Assembly (NCBI GenBank): GCA_036659415.1
Contig: JAVXCQ010000008.1
Coordinates: 1 to 64,000 of the forward strand
From: JAVXCQ01 sp036659415
Lineage (GTDB): Bacteria > Bacillota > Negativicutes > Acidaminococcales > Acidaminococcaceae
Length of the DNA stretch: 64,000 bases
Direction: 5' to 3'
The notes under the pieces are model-generated. The model made no database searches, was not told the DNA's origin, and saw only the letters and a program-made list of their open reading frames with translations. Below, piece by piece: positions 8,356 through 17,159 of the stretch (the stretch's first letter is position 1; each line of letters opens with the position of its first letter). The translations under genes were made by a program, and so were the position numbers.

Positions 8356-9131
8356 AGCGAGTAGATAAATCTCCGGTAGTGCCAGCCAGGTTACACCAGT
8401 TTGCCCTGGCGTTTCCTTTAGAAAAATGGGAACGCTTTCGGCGTCATTCTCGGCGTGGCTACCGAGAGGTCAAAAAACAAATTCTTCTTGACCAACGGGG
8501 ATTGTGTGCCTATTGCGAAATACCCATTAAATTAACTGACAATGATTATGACATTGATGATTTTCGGGTGGAACATTTTTATCCCAAAAGTGCCACTTCT
8601 GAAGAGGGTGCCAATTGGCATCTGGATTGGTTTAATATGTTGGGCGTGTGTCATGGCGGCAGTCAAAAAGAAGTGGTAGATGCTTCGTGGCGCTATTCGG
8701 CACGGCATATTGACCGTAGCTGTGATGTACCTAAGGGGGGCAAAGATTTAAGCGAGATTATTCTCAATCCCTTGCAAATTCCGGCGGAAGTTAGACTCTT
8801 TCGCTACGACCCCTACAATGGGCGCATTCTGGTGGATCCGCTTACCTGTCCTGAGGCGTTGCAAGTGAAGGCGGAGCAGACGATTAAAGAGTTAAATCTG
8901 AATGCGCCGCGGCTAAGCCGTATGCGCTTAACCGTCCTGCAAGCCTTGCAAGACAAAATCGCCTTGGATTTGGAGCAGGGCCTGGAACTGGAAGCCAGTT
9001 TAACCGCACTGGCACAAATGCTCTTGGTACCGGATCACAATGGTTTCTATCAAGCTTTTTTTACGGTGGTACGGTGGTATTTGGGCGAAGTTGCGGAAAA
9101 GTTTTTAGCACAAAAAGATTACAAAATATAA
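8352..9131 (+). CDS. ptuB: Septu-type HNH endonuclease PtuB
   Basis: 259-aa HNH nuclease of the TIGR02646 type. The N-terminal positively charged region is followed by LCAYCE (Cys52, Cys55) and RVEHFYPKS (Glu74, His75), the zinc and active-site core. A second region, residues 80-105, continues the fold (GANWHLDWFNMLGVCHGGSQK), and LILNPL-type and C-terminal helical segments follow. In the Septu family this is the toxic nuclease held in check by PtuA. It overlaps ptuA and ends in its own perfect terminator, so the pair is a self-contained cassette between core metabolic genes. Confidence 0.88.
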   Translation: MKRVDKSPVVPARLHQFALAFPLEKWERFRRHSRRGYREVKKQILLDQRGLCAYCEIPIKLTDNDYDIDDFRVEHFYPKSATSEEGANWHLDWFNMLGVCHGGSQKEVVDASWRYSARHIDRSCDVPKGGKDLSEIILNPLQIPAEVRLFRYDPYNGRILVDPLTCPEALQVKAEQTIKELNLNAPRLSRMRLTVLQALQDKIALDLEQGLELEASLTALAQMLLVPDHNGFYQAFFTVVRWYLGEVAEKFLAQKDYKI

Positions 9132-9162
9132 AAGCGCATCTTGTGATGCGCTTTTATATTTT
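9123..9162 (+). terminator. intrinsic terminator of the Septu pair
   Basis: Perfect 18-bp arms (9123-9140, 9145-9162) with a TTGT loop and T-rich 3' arm, overlapping the ptuB stop codon. Confidence 0.9.
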
Positions 9163-9236
9163 GCAGGACTTTTCTTTTTTTGGTAGAAGTTATAATACAA
9201 CGTAGAACGGAGTGTTAAGAGAAGGAGCAATCTAAA

Positions 9237-10604
9237 ATGTTAAGTAAAAAGGCTTTTAAAGCATATGATATTCGTGGTATTGTGCCCACTGAAGTCAATG
9301 AAGAAATGGCTTATCGTTTGGGGCGAGTCTTTGCCGTCATGTATGGAGCGCAAAGTGTGGTGGTTGGTCATGATATTAGAACGAGCGGAAGGGCCTTGGT
9401 TGATGCCTTAAGTGAGGGCTTGTGCCATGGCGGAGCCAAGGTGCTGGATATTGGTCAGTGCGGCACGGAAATGGTATACTTTGCTACGACTTTCCTCAAT
9501 GCCGATGGTGGCATTATGGTTACCGCCAGTCATAATCCGGCAGAATATAATGGCATGAAGCTGGTGCGCCGTGGAGCCAGACCAATTTCAGCAGATTCCG
9601 GGCTTTTGGATATTGCCGAAATGGTAGTGAACGGTGAAATCACTAAAGGTATTTATCCCGGTAAAAACGTAGGTACTGTTCAACAAGTCGCTATTATGGA
9701 CGACTATATTAAGCATCTTTTGTCTTATATTGATTTAAGCTCGCTGCGACCGATGAAGTTAGTGGCCAATCCAGGTAACGGCGGTGCTGGTGAAGTGTTG
9801 GCCGCTTTAGAAAAACATTTACCTTTTGAATTTATTAAACTTAATGACCAGCCCGATGGGAGGTTCCCTAATGGGGTGCCTAACCCATTACTAGTGCCTA
9901 ATCGCGAAGCTACGGCCAAGGTGGTGCGGCAAGTAGGTGCGGAGCTGGGGATTGCTTGGGATGGAGATTTCGATCGGTGCTTCTTCTTTGATGAACACGC
10001 TCAATTTATTGAAGGCTACTATATTGTAGGTTTGTTGGCGGAGATTTTTTTACAAAAATATCCTCAGGAAAAAATCATGTACGACCCTCGCTTAACCTGG
10101 AATACTTTGGATATTGTCAAGGATTTAGGCGGCACGCCTGTACGCTGTAAAAGCGGTCATGCTTTTATGAAAGAATGTATGAGAGCCAATGGTGTACTGT
10201 ACGGCGGGGAAATGTCCGCCCATCATTATTTTAGAGCGTTCTCTTATTGTGATAGTGGTATGCTGCCTTGGTTATTGGTAGCGGAATATATTTGTAAGAC
10301 TGGTAAATCACTGGCTACCTTGGTGGCAGAACGTATGGTGAAATTTCCTTGTAGCGGTGAGCTTAATAGACACGTGGCAGATGCTCCGGCTATTTTGCAA
10401 CTTTTGGAAACAGAATTTGCCGCTGGCGGCGTTGTTGACCATTTGGACGGCCTTAGCATTGATTATCCTACCTGGCGCTTTAACGTGCGGGCTTCCAATA
10501 CGGAGCCTGTTCTGCGCTTAAATGTGGAAACCAAGGGTGATCCGGAACTTTTAGCAACACAAACAGCATTATTATTAAGTTTAATCGGTGGTACCGAAGC
10601 ATAG
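9237..10604 (+). CDS. phosphomannomutase/phosphoglucomutase
   Basis: Alpha-D-phosphohexomutase, 455 aa with the usual four domains: FKAYDIRGI at the N-terminus, catalytic phosphoserine loop TASHNPAEYNGMK, metal loop WDGDFDRCFFF, sugar-binding GGEMSAHHYF, and C-terminal phosphate-binding RASNTEPVLRLN. It interconverts hexose 1- and 6-phosphates for nucleotide-sugar synthesis. The next gene, GalE-like, starts 10 nt after its stop, so the two form a nucleotide-sugar operon. The GEMSAHHYF loop fits the bacterial ManB/AlgC-type enzymes with dual Man/Glc use. I leave the symbol open. Confidence 0.93.
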   Translation: MLSKKAFKAYDIRGIVPTEVNEEMAYRLGRVFAVMYGAQSVVVGHDIRTSGRALVDALSEGLCHGGAKVLDIGQCGTEMVYFATTFLNADGGIMVTASHNPAEYNGMKLVRRGARPISADSGLLDIAEMVVNGEITKGIYPGKNVGTVQQVAIMDDYIKHLLSYIDLSSLRPMKLVANPGNGGAGEVLAALEKHLPFEFIKLNDQPDGRFPNGVPNPLLVPNREATAKVVRQVGAELGIAWDGDFDRCFFFDEHAQFIEGYYIVGLLAEIFLQKYPQEKIMYDPRLTWNTLDIVKDLGGTPVRCKSGHAFMKECMRANGVLYGGEMSAHHYFRAFSYCDSGMLPWLLVAEYICKTGKSLATLVAERMVKFPCSGELNRHVADAPAILQLLETEFAAGGVVDHLDGLSIDYPTWRFNVRASNTEPVLRLNVETKGDPELLATQTALLLSLIGGTEA

Positions 10605-10614
10605 GAGGCAAAAG

Positions 10615-11604
10615 ATGAATGTATTAGTAACAGGAGGAGCCGGCTATATCGGTTCCCATGTGGTGGAAGCATTGAAACGTGAGGGTTTTGCGCCCATTGT
10701 TTATGATAATCTATCTACCGGTCACGCAGATGCAGTACCGGAGGATATTTTGTTAATTGAAGGGGATATTCATGATATGGATTTCCTCAAACATGTGATG
10801 GGTGAATATGAAATTGATGCGGTGTTGCATTTTGCGGCTAGTAGTCTAGTGGGAGAATCTATGGAAAACCCCGGACGTTATTATTACAATAATGTGGCTG
10901 GTACCTTGAGCCTTTTGGATGCCATGCGAGCAGCCGGTGTGGACAAGCTTGTCTTTTCGTCTTCCGCCGCTGTTTACGGTGAGCCTACCACTTGGCCCAT
11001 TGAAGAAACCTGCAAGGTGGAACCAACCAATGTTGATGGTCGGACAAAATTAATCATTGAGCAAATGTTGGCAGATTATGCGACGGCTTACGACATGAAT
11101 TATGTGGCACTACGTTATTTTAATGCGGCTGGTGCTTCTACTACCAGCAATATCGGTGAAGACCATAACCCGGAAACGCACCTAATTCCCATTGTCTTAA
11201 AAACGGCTTTGGGCTTAAGACGTAATGTGGCTATTTATGGTACCGATTATCCTACGCCGGACGGCACTTGTATTAGGGATTATGTCCATGTTTGCGATTT
11301 GGCGACGGCTCACGTTTTGTCCTTGCAACATCTCATTGCTGATGGGGGAAGTGCAGTTTATAATTTGGGTTCGGAAGCAGGTTTTAGTGTGCGGGAAATT
11401 ATTGACGCAGCGAAACAAGTGACGGGGATTGATTTTGCGGCGGTAGAAGAACAGCGGCGCCTGGGTGACCCGGCGGTGCTGGTCGCTTCTTCACAAAAAA
11501 TTCGCGATGAATTGGGCTGGCAACCAACAGCGGGTAAAATCGAAGACGTGCTTGCTAGTGCCTGGCGTTGGCATAAAAATAATCAAAATGGCTTTGACGA
11601 ATAA
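10615..11604 (+). CDS. GalE-like UDP-hexose epimerase, catalytic Tyr replaced
   Basis: Extended short-chain dehydrogenase of 329 aa, by overall sequence a UDP-glucose 4-epimerase: TGGAGYIGSH NAD-binding loop, FSSSAAVYG serine motif, RYFNAAGA, RDYVHVCDLA. The ATG at 10615 has TAGGAGG upstream. The catalytic YxxxK motif reads N-V-D-G-R-T-K (Asp141...Lys145), where relatives have P-Y-G-x-[ST]-K: the tyrosine that abstracts the proton is Asp here. Codons are GTT GAT, so more than one base change separates it from CCN TAY. The enzyme may be inactive, may use another base, or may perform a different reaction. It is co-transcribed with the hexose-phosphate mutase. Confidence 0.85.
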   Translation: MNVLVTGGAGYIGSHVVEALKREGFAPIVYDNLSTGHADAVPEDILLIEGDIHDMDFLKHVMGEYEIDAVLHFAASSLVGESMENPGRYYYNNVAGTLSLLDAMRAAGVDKLVFSSSAAVYGEPTTWPIEETCKVEPTNVDGRTKLIIEQMLADYATAYDMNYVALRYFNAAGASTTSNIGEDHNPETHLIPIVLKTALGLRRNVAIYGTDYPTPDGTCIRDYVHVCDLATAHVLSLQHLIADGGSAVYNLGSEAGFSVREIIDAAKQVTGIDFAAVEEQRRLGDPAVLVASSQKIRDELGWQPTAGKIEDVLASAWRWHKNNQNGFDE

Positions 11605-11619
11605 AAATAAGCTTTGGGT

Positions 11620-11687
11620 AAAAGCAGATGAAGACGCCGCCTGTTAGCAGCTTTGTGGCTGGAAGGTGGGTGCTTGTCTGCTTTTTT
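11620..11687 (+). terminator. branched intrinsic terminator of the mutase-galE operon
   Basis: AAAAGCAGA (11620-11628) pairs with TCTGCTTTT (11677-11685) across a loop that itself can fold (CAGC...GCTG). It is followed by a T-run and is long and unusual in shape. Confidence 0.6.
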
Positions 11688-11734
11688 ACTGGGACAGTTC
11701 CGGCAAATAGTTAGCGTTGTAAGGAGAAATGTTT

Positions 11735-13657
11735 ATGCAATTGGTTGTGGATAAGATTGCCAAAAGTTTTGGCATTCATGAAATTTTTAAAAATATTAGC
11801 TTTATGTTGGAACAAGGAGAAAAAATCGGGCTGGTAGGTGTCAATGGTAGCGGTAAAACCACTTTGCTCCGTTGCCTGCTCCAACCTGATATTATTGACG
11901 AGGGTGTTATTCGCTTTGAACCAGGACTGCGGGTAGGCTATGTGGAACAAGGGTTTCAACATATTGGAACTGGTACTTTATGGGAAGTGCTTTTTCAGTC
12001 CTGTCCCGATATTTTGGAGCTAAGGAGTAAACTGGCGGCGTTAGAAGCACAAATCGCTGTTACAGCACCGGGACTGGAGCTAGAAACAGTCCTGGCAGAT
12101 TATGCTAGAGCTTCGGCGCTGTATGAACACGCAGACGGTTACCACTATGAAGAACGCATACGGCGTGTACTGAACGGACTCAGTTTTCCCGAAACGGTAT
12201 GGACACAACTAGCTGAAAACTTTTCCGGAGGGCAAAAAACCAGAATTATGTTAGCGGCGGCACTGGTTAAAGCACCGGATTTGTTGATTTTGGATGAGCC
12301 GACTAATCACTTGGATATTACCATGACGGAATGGCTGGAAAAATATTTAATGGAATTTAAGGGTGGGTTATTAGTGGTCAGTCATGATCGCTATTTCTTG
12401 GACAATGTGGTGGGCAAGGTTTTGGAAATGGAAGAGGGTAAATTGCAGGTTTTCCGTGGGAACTATACTCGTTATTTAGCCCAAAAAGAAATTCAATTGC
12501 TTTCGCAAGAAGCGGCCTATGGTGCACAACAGGAGTATATTGCCAAGACGGAGGCCTATATCCGGCGTTTTAAAGCCGGAATTAAAAGCAAAATGGCACG
12601 GGGACGGCAGTCCCAATTAGATCGGCTAGAGCGTTTGGACGGACCGGCTCAGGTAGAAGAGTTTGCCCTGCGGCTGCCACCGGCACCGGAATCAGCCGAA
12701 CGGGTAGTGATTTTGGAAGATTTGGCTGTGGGCTACGGGGAGCAGGTGTTATTGCAAGGACTGAATTTAGTGCTTCGCAAAGGGGAAAAAGTGGCTCTTT
12801 TAGGACCTAATGGTAGCGGTAAGACTACTTTACTCAAAACCCTTTTGGGTGATTTGGCTCCCTTGCAGGGGAAAGCAACTATTGGTAATCGGGTGCAAAT
12901 CGGTTACTTCTCGCAAAGCTATGAACGTTTAGACCCTAGGCAAACCTTACTGGATAATTTTTTGACGGAATATGGTTATACGGACGAACATACTCGCAGT
13001 TTACTAGGCGGGATGTTATTTCACGGCGATGAAGTATTTAAAGAGATTGGTACTCTGTCCGGAGGGCAGAAAGCGCGCTTAGTTCTTTTGAAATTAGTTC
13101 TGGACGGAGCTAACTGCTTAGTCCTGGACGAACCCACCAACCACCTGGATATTGCGGCACGTGAAGCAGTGGAAGCCGCCTTAGAAGCTTTTGACGGTAC
13201 GGTGCTGGTGGTCAGCCATGACCGTTACTTCATTAATGAGATTGTCAGTAGAATTTGGGAAGTAGAGGGGCAGGGTCTAGCGGACTACAAGGGAGATTAT
13301 GCTTTTTATTTGGCAGAAAAAAGCAAAAGAGCGGCGCAACAGACGCTACTACCGGTTGTGCCCAGCGGCAGTAAAACGCTAAAAACAGTAGCGGTAGTGC
13401 CGGTAGTCGCCAAGGATAAAGTTACCAAGATGAAACCGCATAGTCCCCAGGATTTGGAAAAGCTTTTAGCTAAAGTAGAACTCAATATTAGAGAACAAGA
13501 AGCGATGTTAGGACTTTTGGAAGCACAGCTGGCTGATCCAGTTAATCATGAGGACCCACAACAAAGTGCCGCTTTAGCCAAGGAGTACGAAGAATTAAAA
13601 CAGGTTATTGCTCAGTTAATGGATAGGTGGGAACTGCTTATGGGTGAAGCGGAGTAG
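11735..13657 (+). CDS. ABC-F family ATPase (Uup-like)
   Basis: 640-aa soluble protein with two fused nucleotide-binding domains and no membrane segments. Walker A GVNGSGKTT and GPNGSGKTT; signatures FSGGQKTR and LSGGQKAR; both Walker B DEPTNHLD. A charged interdomain linker around residues 240-300 carries KSKMARGRQSQLDRLERL. The C-terminal coiled coil (residues 565-640) ends LMDRWELLMGEAE, typical of Uup/EttA-like ribosome or DNA-junction factors. The ATG at 11735 has AAGGAG at optimal 8-nt spacing; the ATG 6 nt upstream is too close. A homologue lies at 28.0 kb. Target (ribosome, antibiotic protection) is not readable. Confidence 0.92.
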   Translation: MQLVVDKIAKSFGIHEIFKNISFMLEQGEKIGLVGVNGSGKTTLLRCLLQPDIIDEGVIRFEPGLRVGYVEQGFQHIGTGTLWEVLFQSCPDILELRSKLAALEAQIAVTAPGLELETVLADYARASALYEHADGYHYEERIRRVLNGLSFPETVWTQLAENFSGGQKTRIMLAAALVKAPDLLILDEPTNHLDITMTEWLEKYLMEFKGGLLVVSHDRYFLDNVVGKVLEMEEGKLQVFRGNYTRYLAQKEIQLLSQEAAYGAQQEYIAKTEAYIRRFKAGIKSKMARGRQSQLDRLERLDGPAQVEEFALRLPPAPESAERVVILEDLAVGYGEQVLLQGLNLVLRKGEKVALLGPNGSGKTTLLKTLLGDLAPLQGKATIGNRVQIGYFSQSYERLDPRQTLLDNFLTEYGYTDEHTRSLLGGMLFHGDEVFKEIGTLSGGQKARLVLLKLVLDGANCLVLDEPTNHLDIAAREAVEAALEAFDGTVLVVSHDRYFINEIVSRIWEVEGQGLADYKGDYAFYLAEKSKRAAQQTLLPVVPSGSKTLKTVAVVPVVAKDKVTKMKPHSPQDLEKLLAKVELNIREQEAMLGLLEAQLADPVNHEDPQQSAALAKEYEELKQVIAQLMDRWELLMGEAE

Positions 13658-13795
13658 GTGATGACTAAGTGCTGGCTTGCCCAATACAGCACTACATTAC
13701 TCTACTGTATACAATATACTTAGTCTAAATAGTGGCGCAAACAAGCAAGATAATGGTAAAATACTGCAAACACCATTTATATTTAAGGGGGAATT

Positions 13796-15055
13796 ATGAT
13801 GTTTATTATTCTAGGAGCAGTGATTGTCGTTGCTGTTATTTATTTATTGCTCAAACGACACGAGTCCAGAATGGTTTTAATTGCAGCCGGTATTTTAATG
13901 GCCTTGCTAGCAGGCAAACCGTTGGCGGCTTTAGATGCTTTTGCTAAAAGTATGACCAACGCTGGGTTAATTACCTCGGTTTGCTCTTGTATGGGTTTTG
14001 CTTTGGTGATGAAATACACTGGGTGCGATAAACACTTGGTGCAGCTCATTGGTAATGTGCTCAAAAAATTAGGCTTCCTACTCATCCCGGGGGCAACGAT
14101 TGCTACGTTTATCGTTAATATTGCTATTCCGAGTGCTGCCGGTTGTACGGCGGCGGTAGGCGTAATCTTTATTCCAATTTTAATGAGTGCCGGCGTCCAT
14201 CCTGCGATGGCGGCAGCCGCTGTTAAATCAGGTACTTTTGGTAGTATGCTTAATCCAGGGCTGGTGCATAACGGTGTTATTGCTAAACTGGCTGGAGTGC
14301 CGATTACCGAGGTTATTTCTCGGCATATGGTCACCGACGTGATTGGTATGCTAGTGGCGGCAGCATCCTTGACGGTGCTGGCTATTTTCCTTAAAGAAAA
14401 TTCCGGTCATGCACAAGCAGCCGAGGGTAAGGAAGAAAACTTAAAAATTAATTTCTTCTATGCTTTTATGCCGCTGTTACCGGTGGTGCTTTTGCTTTTG
14501 GGTTCCACTAAAATGGTACCGGCTTTGGCCAAAGTGGGTGTACCTCATGCCATGGTTATCGGTGCGATTGTTAGCTTGTTTGTAACTAGAAGTAATCCTA
14601 CTAAATTGACGAAATCTTTCTTTGACGGCATGGGTGATGCCTATGCTAATATTATTGGTATTATTATTTCTGTAGGCGTATTTGTTTCCGGTATGCAAGC
14701 CTTGGGTTTAGTTAAAGCCTTGATTACGGCGATGCTGGATTCTACGGGTATTGTTAAAATCGCCGCTACTTTTGGACCATTTATTTTGGCGATGATTTCT
14801 GGCTCAGGCGATGCGGCCACAGTTGCTTTTAACGAAGCAGTAACACCACATGCCGCTCAATTTGGGCTACAGGCTATTGATATGGGTTCCATGGCTGCTT
14901 TGGCCGGAACTTTGGGTCGCACCATGTCCCCAATTGCTGGTGCTACCATTATTGCTGCCGGTATCGCCGGTGTTGATCCTATGGAAGTTTGCAAACGCAA
15001 TTCTTTAGGTATCTTTATTGCACTCCTGATTGGTATGTATATGCTCTTGGGTTAA
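13796..15055 (+). CDS. DcuC-type C4-dicarboxylate carrier
   Basis: 419-aa, roughly 12-TM carrier. The sequence features of the DcuC family are visible: N-terminal hydrophobic pair, FALVMKYTGCDKHLV, IPSAAGCTAAVGVIFIPILMSAGV and the C-terminal MISGSGDAATVAFNEAVTPHA with GRTMSPIAGATIIAAG. DcuC relatives move succinate or fumarate/malate under anaerobiosis, commonly as efflux or exchange. It is monocistronic, with AGGGGGAA 4-7 nt before two possible ATG starts (13796, 13799). In a gut Negativicute this fits C4-dicarboxylate metabolism. Substrate is inferred from family only. Confidence 0.88.
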   Translation: MMFIILGAVIVVAVIYLLLKRHESRMVLIAAGILMALLAGKPLAALDAFAKSMTNAGLITSVCSCMGFALVMKYTGCDKHLVQLIGNVLKKLGFLLIPGATIATFIVNIAIPSAAGCTAAVGVIFIPILMSAGVHPAMAAAAVKSGTFGSMLNPGLVHNGVIAKLAGVPITEVISRHMVTDVIGMLVAAASLTVLAIFLKENSGHAQAAEGKEENLKINFFYAFMPLLPVVLLLLGSTKMVPALAKVGVPHAMVIGAIVSLFVTRSNPTKLTKSFFDGMGDAYANIIGIIISVGVFVSGMQALGLVKALITAMLDSTGIVKIAATFGPFILAMISGSGDAATVAFNEAVTPHAAQFGLQAIDMGSMAALAGTLGRTMSPIAGATIIAAGIAGVDPMEVCKRNSLGIFIALLIGMYMLLG

Positions 15056-15064
15056 GCTTTGTGC

Positions 15065-15107
15065 AAAAAACCTGCGTGGACGAAGTTGTCGTCTACGCAG
15101 GTTTTTT
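15065..15107 (+). terminator. intrinsic terminator of the DcuC gene
   Basis: AAAAAACCTGCGTGGACGA pairs with TCGTCTACGCAGGTTTTTT (one G-U pair), loop AGTTG, 10 nt after the stop. Confidence 0.92.
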
Positions 15108-15187
15108 GACGCTTTTCAGGCGGCAAATTTCCTTGCTGGTAAAGGTAAAAAGCAATTTAGTGTCGAATAGTAAGGAGATAGTTAGAA

Positions 15188-15892
15188 ATGGAGAATCGTA
15201 TGCAAATATATGAATTTATTAATGAATTACAAAAATATCACGAGGAACTGGTGTTTAATCCTTGGGCGGATTATGATCCTTTACACGACTTTAGTCCAGA
15301 AGCACCGGCTATTCGTTTTGCCAATCTGAAACGGTATTTGGAACTACGGCAACAGGCACAATATTTATTTATTGCCGAGGGCTTGGGCTATCAAGGTGGA
15401 CATTTTACAGGGATGGCCATGACCAGTGAGCGTATTTTGCTGGGGCAACATCCGACGGTAAGGCCTGAGGTGGTTTTGGGGGAATGGGAATATCGACGCA
15501 CCAGTAACCCTGCTAGCCCTCTTCTGAAGAAAACCCAACAAGAAAGTGGGTTCAATGAACCTACGGCTACGGTTATGTGGAATACTTTGGCGGCTCATGA
15601 GTTGTCTAGCTTTAATGTAATCTTATGGAACATTTTTCCCTTTCATCCCCACCAGCAGACAGGACTTTTAACTAATCGAACGCCTAGTAAAGAAGAATTG
15701 GCGGTGGGTATTGTGTATGCGCAAATGCTCCTACAATTGGTACCTAGGCTACAGGTTATTGCTATTGGACAAAAAGCGGCAACGACTTTAATGGAGCATG
15801 GTCTGCCTTGCGAAGCTGTTCCTCACCCATCCATGGGCGGTGCGAATAAGTTTAAGGCGGCAGTGGCGGCAATTTTTGCACGCCCCAGATAG
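15188..15892 (+). CDS. uracil-DNA glycosylase superfamily protein
   Basis: 234 aa. Fold markers of the UDG superfamily are the N-terminal active-site segment AEGLGYQGGHFTGMAMTSERIL, the WNIFPFHP segment and the C-terminal HPSMGGANKF loop that corresponds to the HPS leucine-loop region. It lacks the family-4 iron-sulfur cysteine set. Predicted role is base excision repair, removing uracil or related bases; exact substrate is uncertain because the catalytic loop differs from Ung. Two starts are possible (15188 with AAGGAGA 9 nt upstream; 15200 with GGAG). The ThrE genes follow after 11 nt and may be co-transcribed. Confidence 0.82.
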   Translation: MENRMQIYEFINELQKYHEELVFNPWADYDPLHDFSPEAPAIRFANLKRYLELRQQAQYLFIAEGLGYQGGHFTGMAMTSERILLGQHPTVRPEVVLGEWEYRRTSNPASPLLKKTQQESGFNEPTATVMWNTLAAHELSSFNVILWNIFPFHPHQQTGLLTNRTPSKEELAVGIVYAQMLLQLVPRLQVIAIGQKAATTLMEHGLPCEAVPHPSMGGANKFKAAVAAIFARPR

Positions 15893-15903
15893 GAGGGGTT
15901 AGA

Positions 15904-16677
15904 ATGACCAGCAGCGAAAAAATCATGGCCATGAGTCAGGAAGAAGTGCTGAACCTAGCACTGACAGCGGGACGCATTCTTCTCATTAGCGGTGGCGAAA
16001 CCTACCGGGTGGAGGAAACGATTATGCGCCTGTGTGCCTGGCGGGAAATGTCCTATGTTAAGGTTTTTGTGACGCCTACAGTAATCATTATCGGCGATGA
16101 GCGGGCTCATGGTTATACCTGTATGACGAGGGTTACCAGCCGGACGACTAATCTGGCACTGGTCAGTGCAATTAACGATATGTCTTATAATTTTGGCCAA
16201 TGGCCGTATACCTATCAAGAAACGAAAAATATTTTGGAAGCTATGCTCCAAGAGCCGGTGCCTTCTCCCTATTTAATCAGTATCGCCTCCGGTGTGGGGG
16301 CTGCCGCTTTTGCTGTAATGCTTGGCGGTAATAGGTACGACTTTGCGGCGGCTTTTGTTACGGGCTTTATTACCATGCTAGTTTTAAAGCGCTTAGCCGG
16401 TTTTCGACCCAGTGCTTTTTGGGAAAATAGCTTGGCGGGGATTATCGTGGGGGTTTTGGCCCTAGGTTGTTGCCAGTTGTTGCCGGCGGCGACTATGGAA
16501 AAAGTTATTGTTGGGGCGATTATGCCCTTTTTGCCCGGGGTGGCGTTTACCAATGGTTTGCGTGATTATATGGCCGGAGATTTATTGTCCGGTAATAGCA
16601 GGGTGGCAGAAGCCCTCTTATTTGCAGCAGCCTTGGCTATTGGCTTGGGCGTTGTTTTAAGAATTTGGCTGAACTAG
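15904..16677 (+). CDS. threonine/serine exporter subunit, ThrE N-terminal half
   Basis: 257 aa. The N-terminal soluble part (residues 15-120, with GGETYRVEETIMRLC) and following TM helices match the DUF1212/ThrE family, including FLPGVAFTNGLRDYMAGDLLSG. ThrE-type carriers export small hydroxylated amino acids by proton antiport. In this lineage the carrier is split: the C-terminal half is the next gene, 11 nt downstream. Gene order and spacing indicate one operon and a two-subunit membrane complex. Confidence 0.88.
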   Translation: MTSSEKIMAMSQEEVLNLALTAGRILLISGGETYRVEETIMRLCAWREMSYVKVFVTPTVIIIGDERAHGYTCMTRVTSRTTNLALVSAINDMSYNFGQWPYTYQETKNILEAMLQEPVPSPYLISIASGVGAAAFAVMLGGNRYDFAAAFVTGFITMLVLKRLAGFRPSAFWENSLAGIIVGVLALGCCQLLPAATMEKVIVGAIMPFLPGVAFTNGLRDYMAGDLLSGNSRVAEALLFAAALAIGLGVVLRIWLN

Positions 16678-16688
16678 GAGGTAACCAA

Positions 16689-17159
16689 ATGCTCATTTCC
16701 ATAATTTTCGCCCTTTTGGCCACTATGGCTTTTGGTATTATTTTTAATGCCCCGAGAAAAACTTTGCCCGCACTGGGGTTTGTCGGTGCCGCTGGGTGGG
16801 CGGTTTTCATTTTGATGCGGGACGTGTTGGGCTACAGTTCTCCCGTTAGTAACTTTGGCGGCACGATGGTGCTAGCTGTGCTCAGTGAACTTTTTGCTCG
16901 TCTGTTTCGACAACCGGTAACGGTGTTTGCTATTCCCGGTATTATTCCCTTGGTACCAGGGCTGCCCATTTACCAGGGTATGGTCTATTTGCTGATGAAT
17001 GCTTATGGTATCGGCATGGAAAAATTAATTAGTGCTTCTGTGGATGCAGGAGCTATCTCCCTGGGCATTTTATTGATATCCAGTTTATTTAGAGTTTTTA
17101 AGGTCAGACGGGATAAACTATTTTTGGCAAAACATAGCGAGGTGCACAGGGCAAAATGA
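16689..17159 (+). CDS. threonine/serine exporter subunit, ThrE C-terminal half
   Basis: 156-aa four-to-five TM protein of the DUF3815/ThrE_2 family (AIPGIIPLVPGLPIYQGMVYL is the typical loop). The ATG at 16689 is preceded by AGGAGGT. It is the partner of the upstream 257-aa half. Its stop overlaps the start of the BMP-type binding protein by 4 nt (ATGA), so that unrelated-looking protein is translationally coupled to the exporter. Confidence 0.88.
   Translation: MLISIIFALLATMAFGIIFNAPRKTLPALGFVGAAGWAVFILMRDVLGYSSPVSNFGGTMVLAVLSELFARLFRQPVTVFAIPGIIPLVPGLPIYQGMVYLLMNAYGIGMEKLISASVDAGAISLGILLISSLFRVFKVRRDKLFLAKHSEVHRAK

Noticed and set aside
11729..11737. ATG at 11729 as ABC-F start
   Set aside because: AAGGAG is only 2 nt upstream; the ATG at 11735 has proper spacing.
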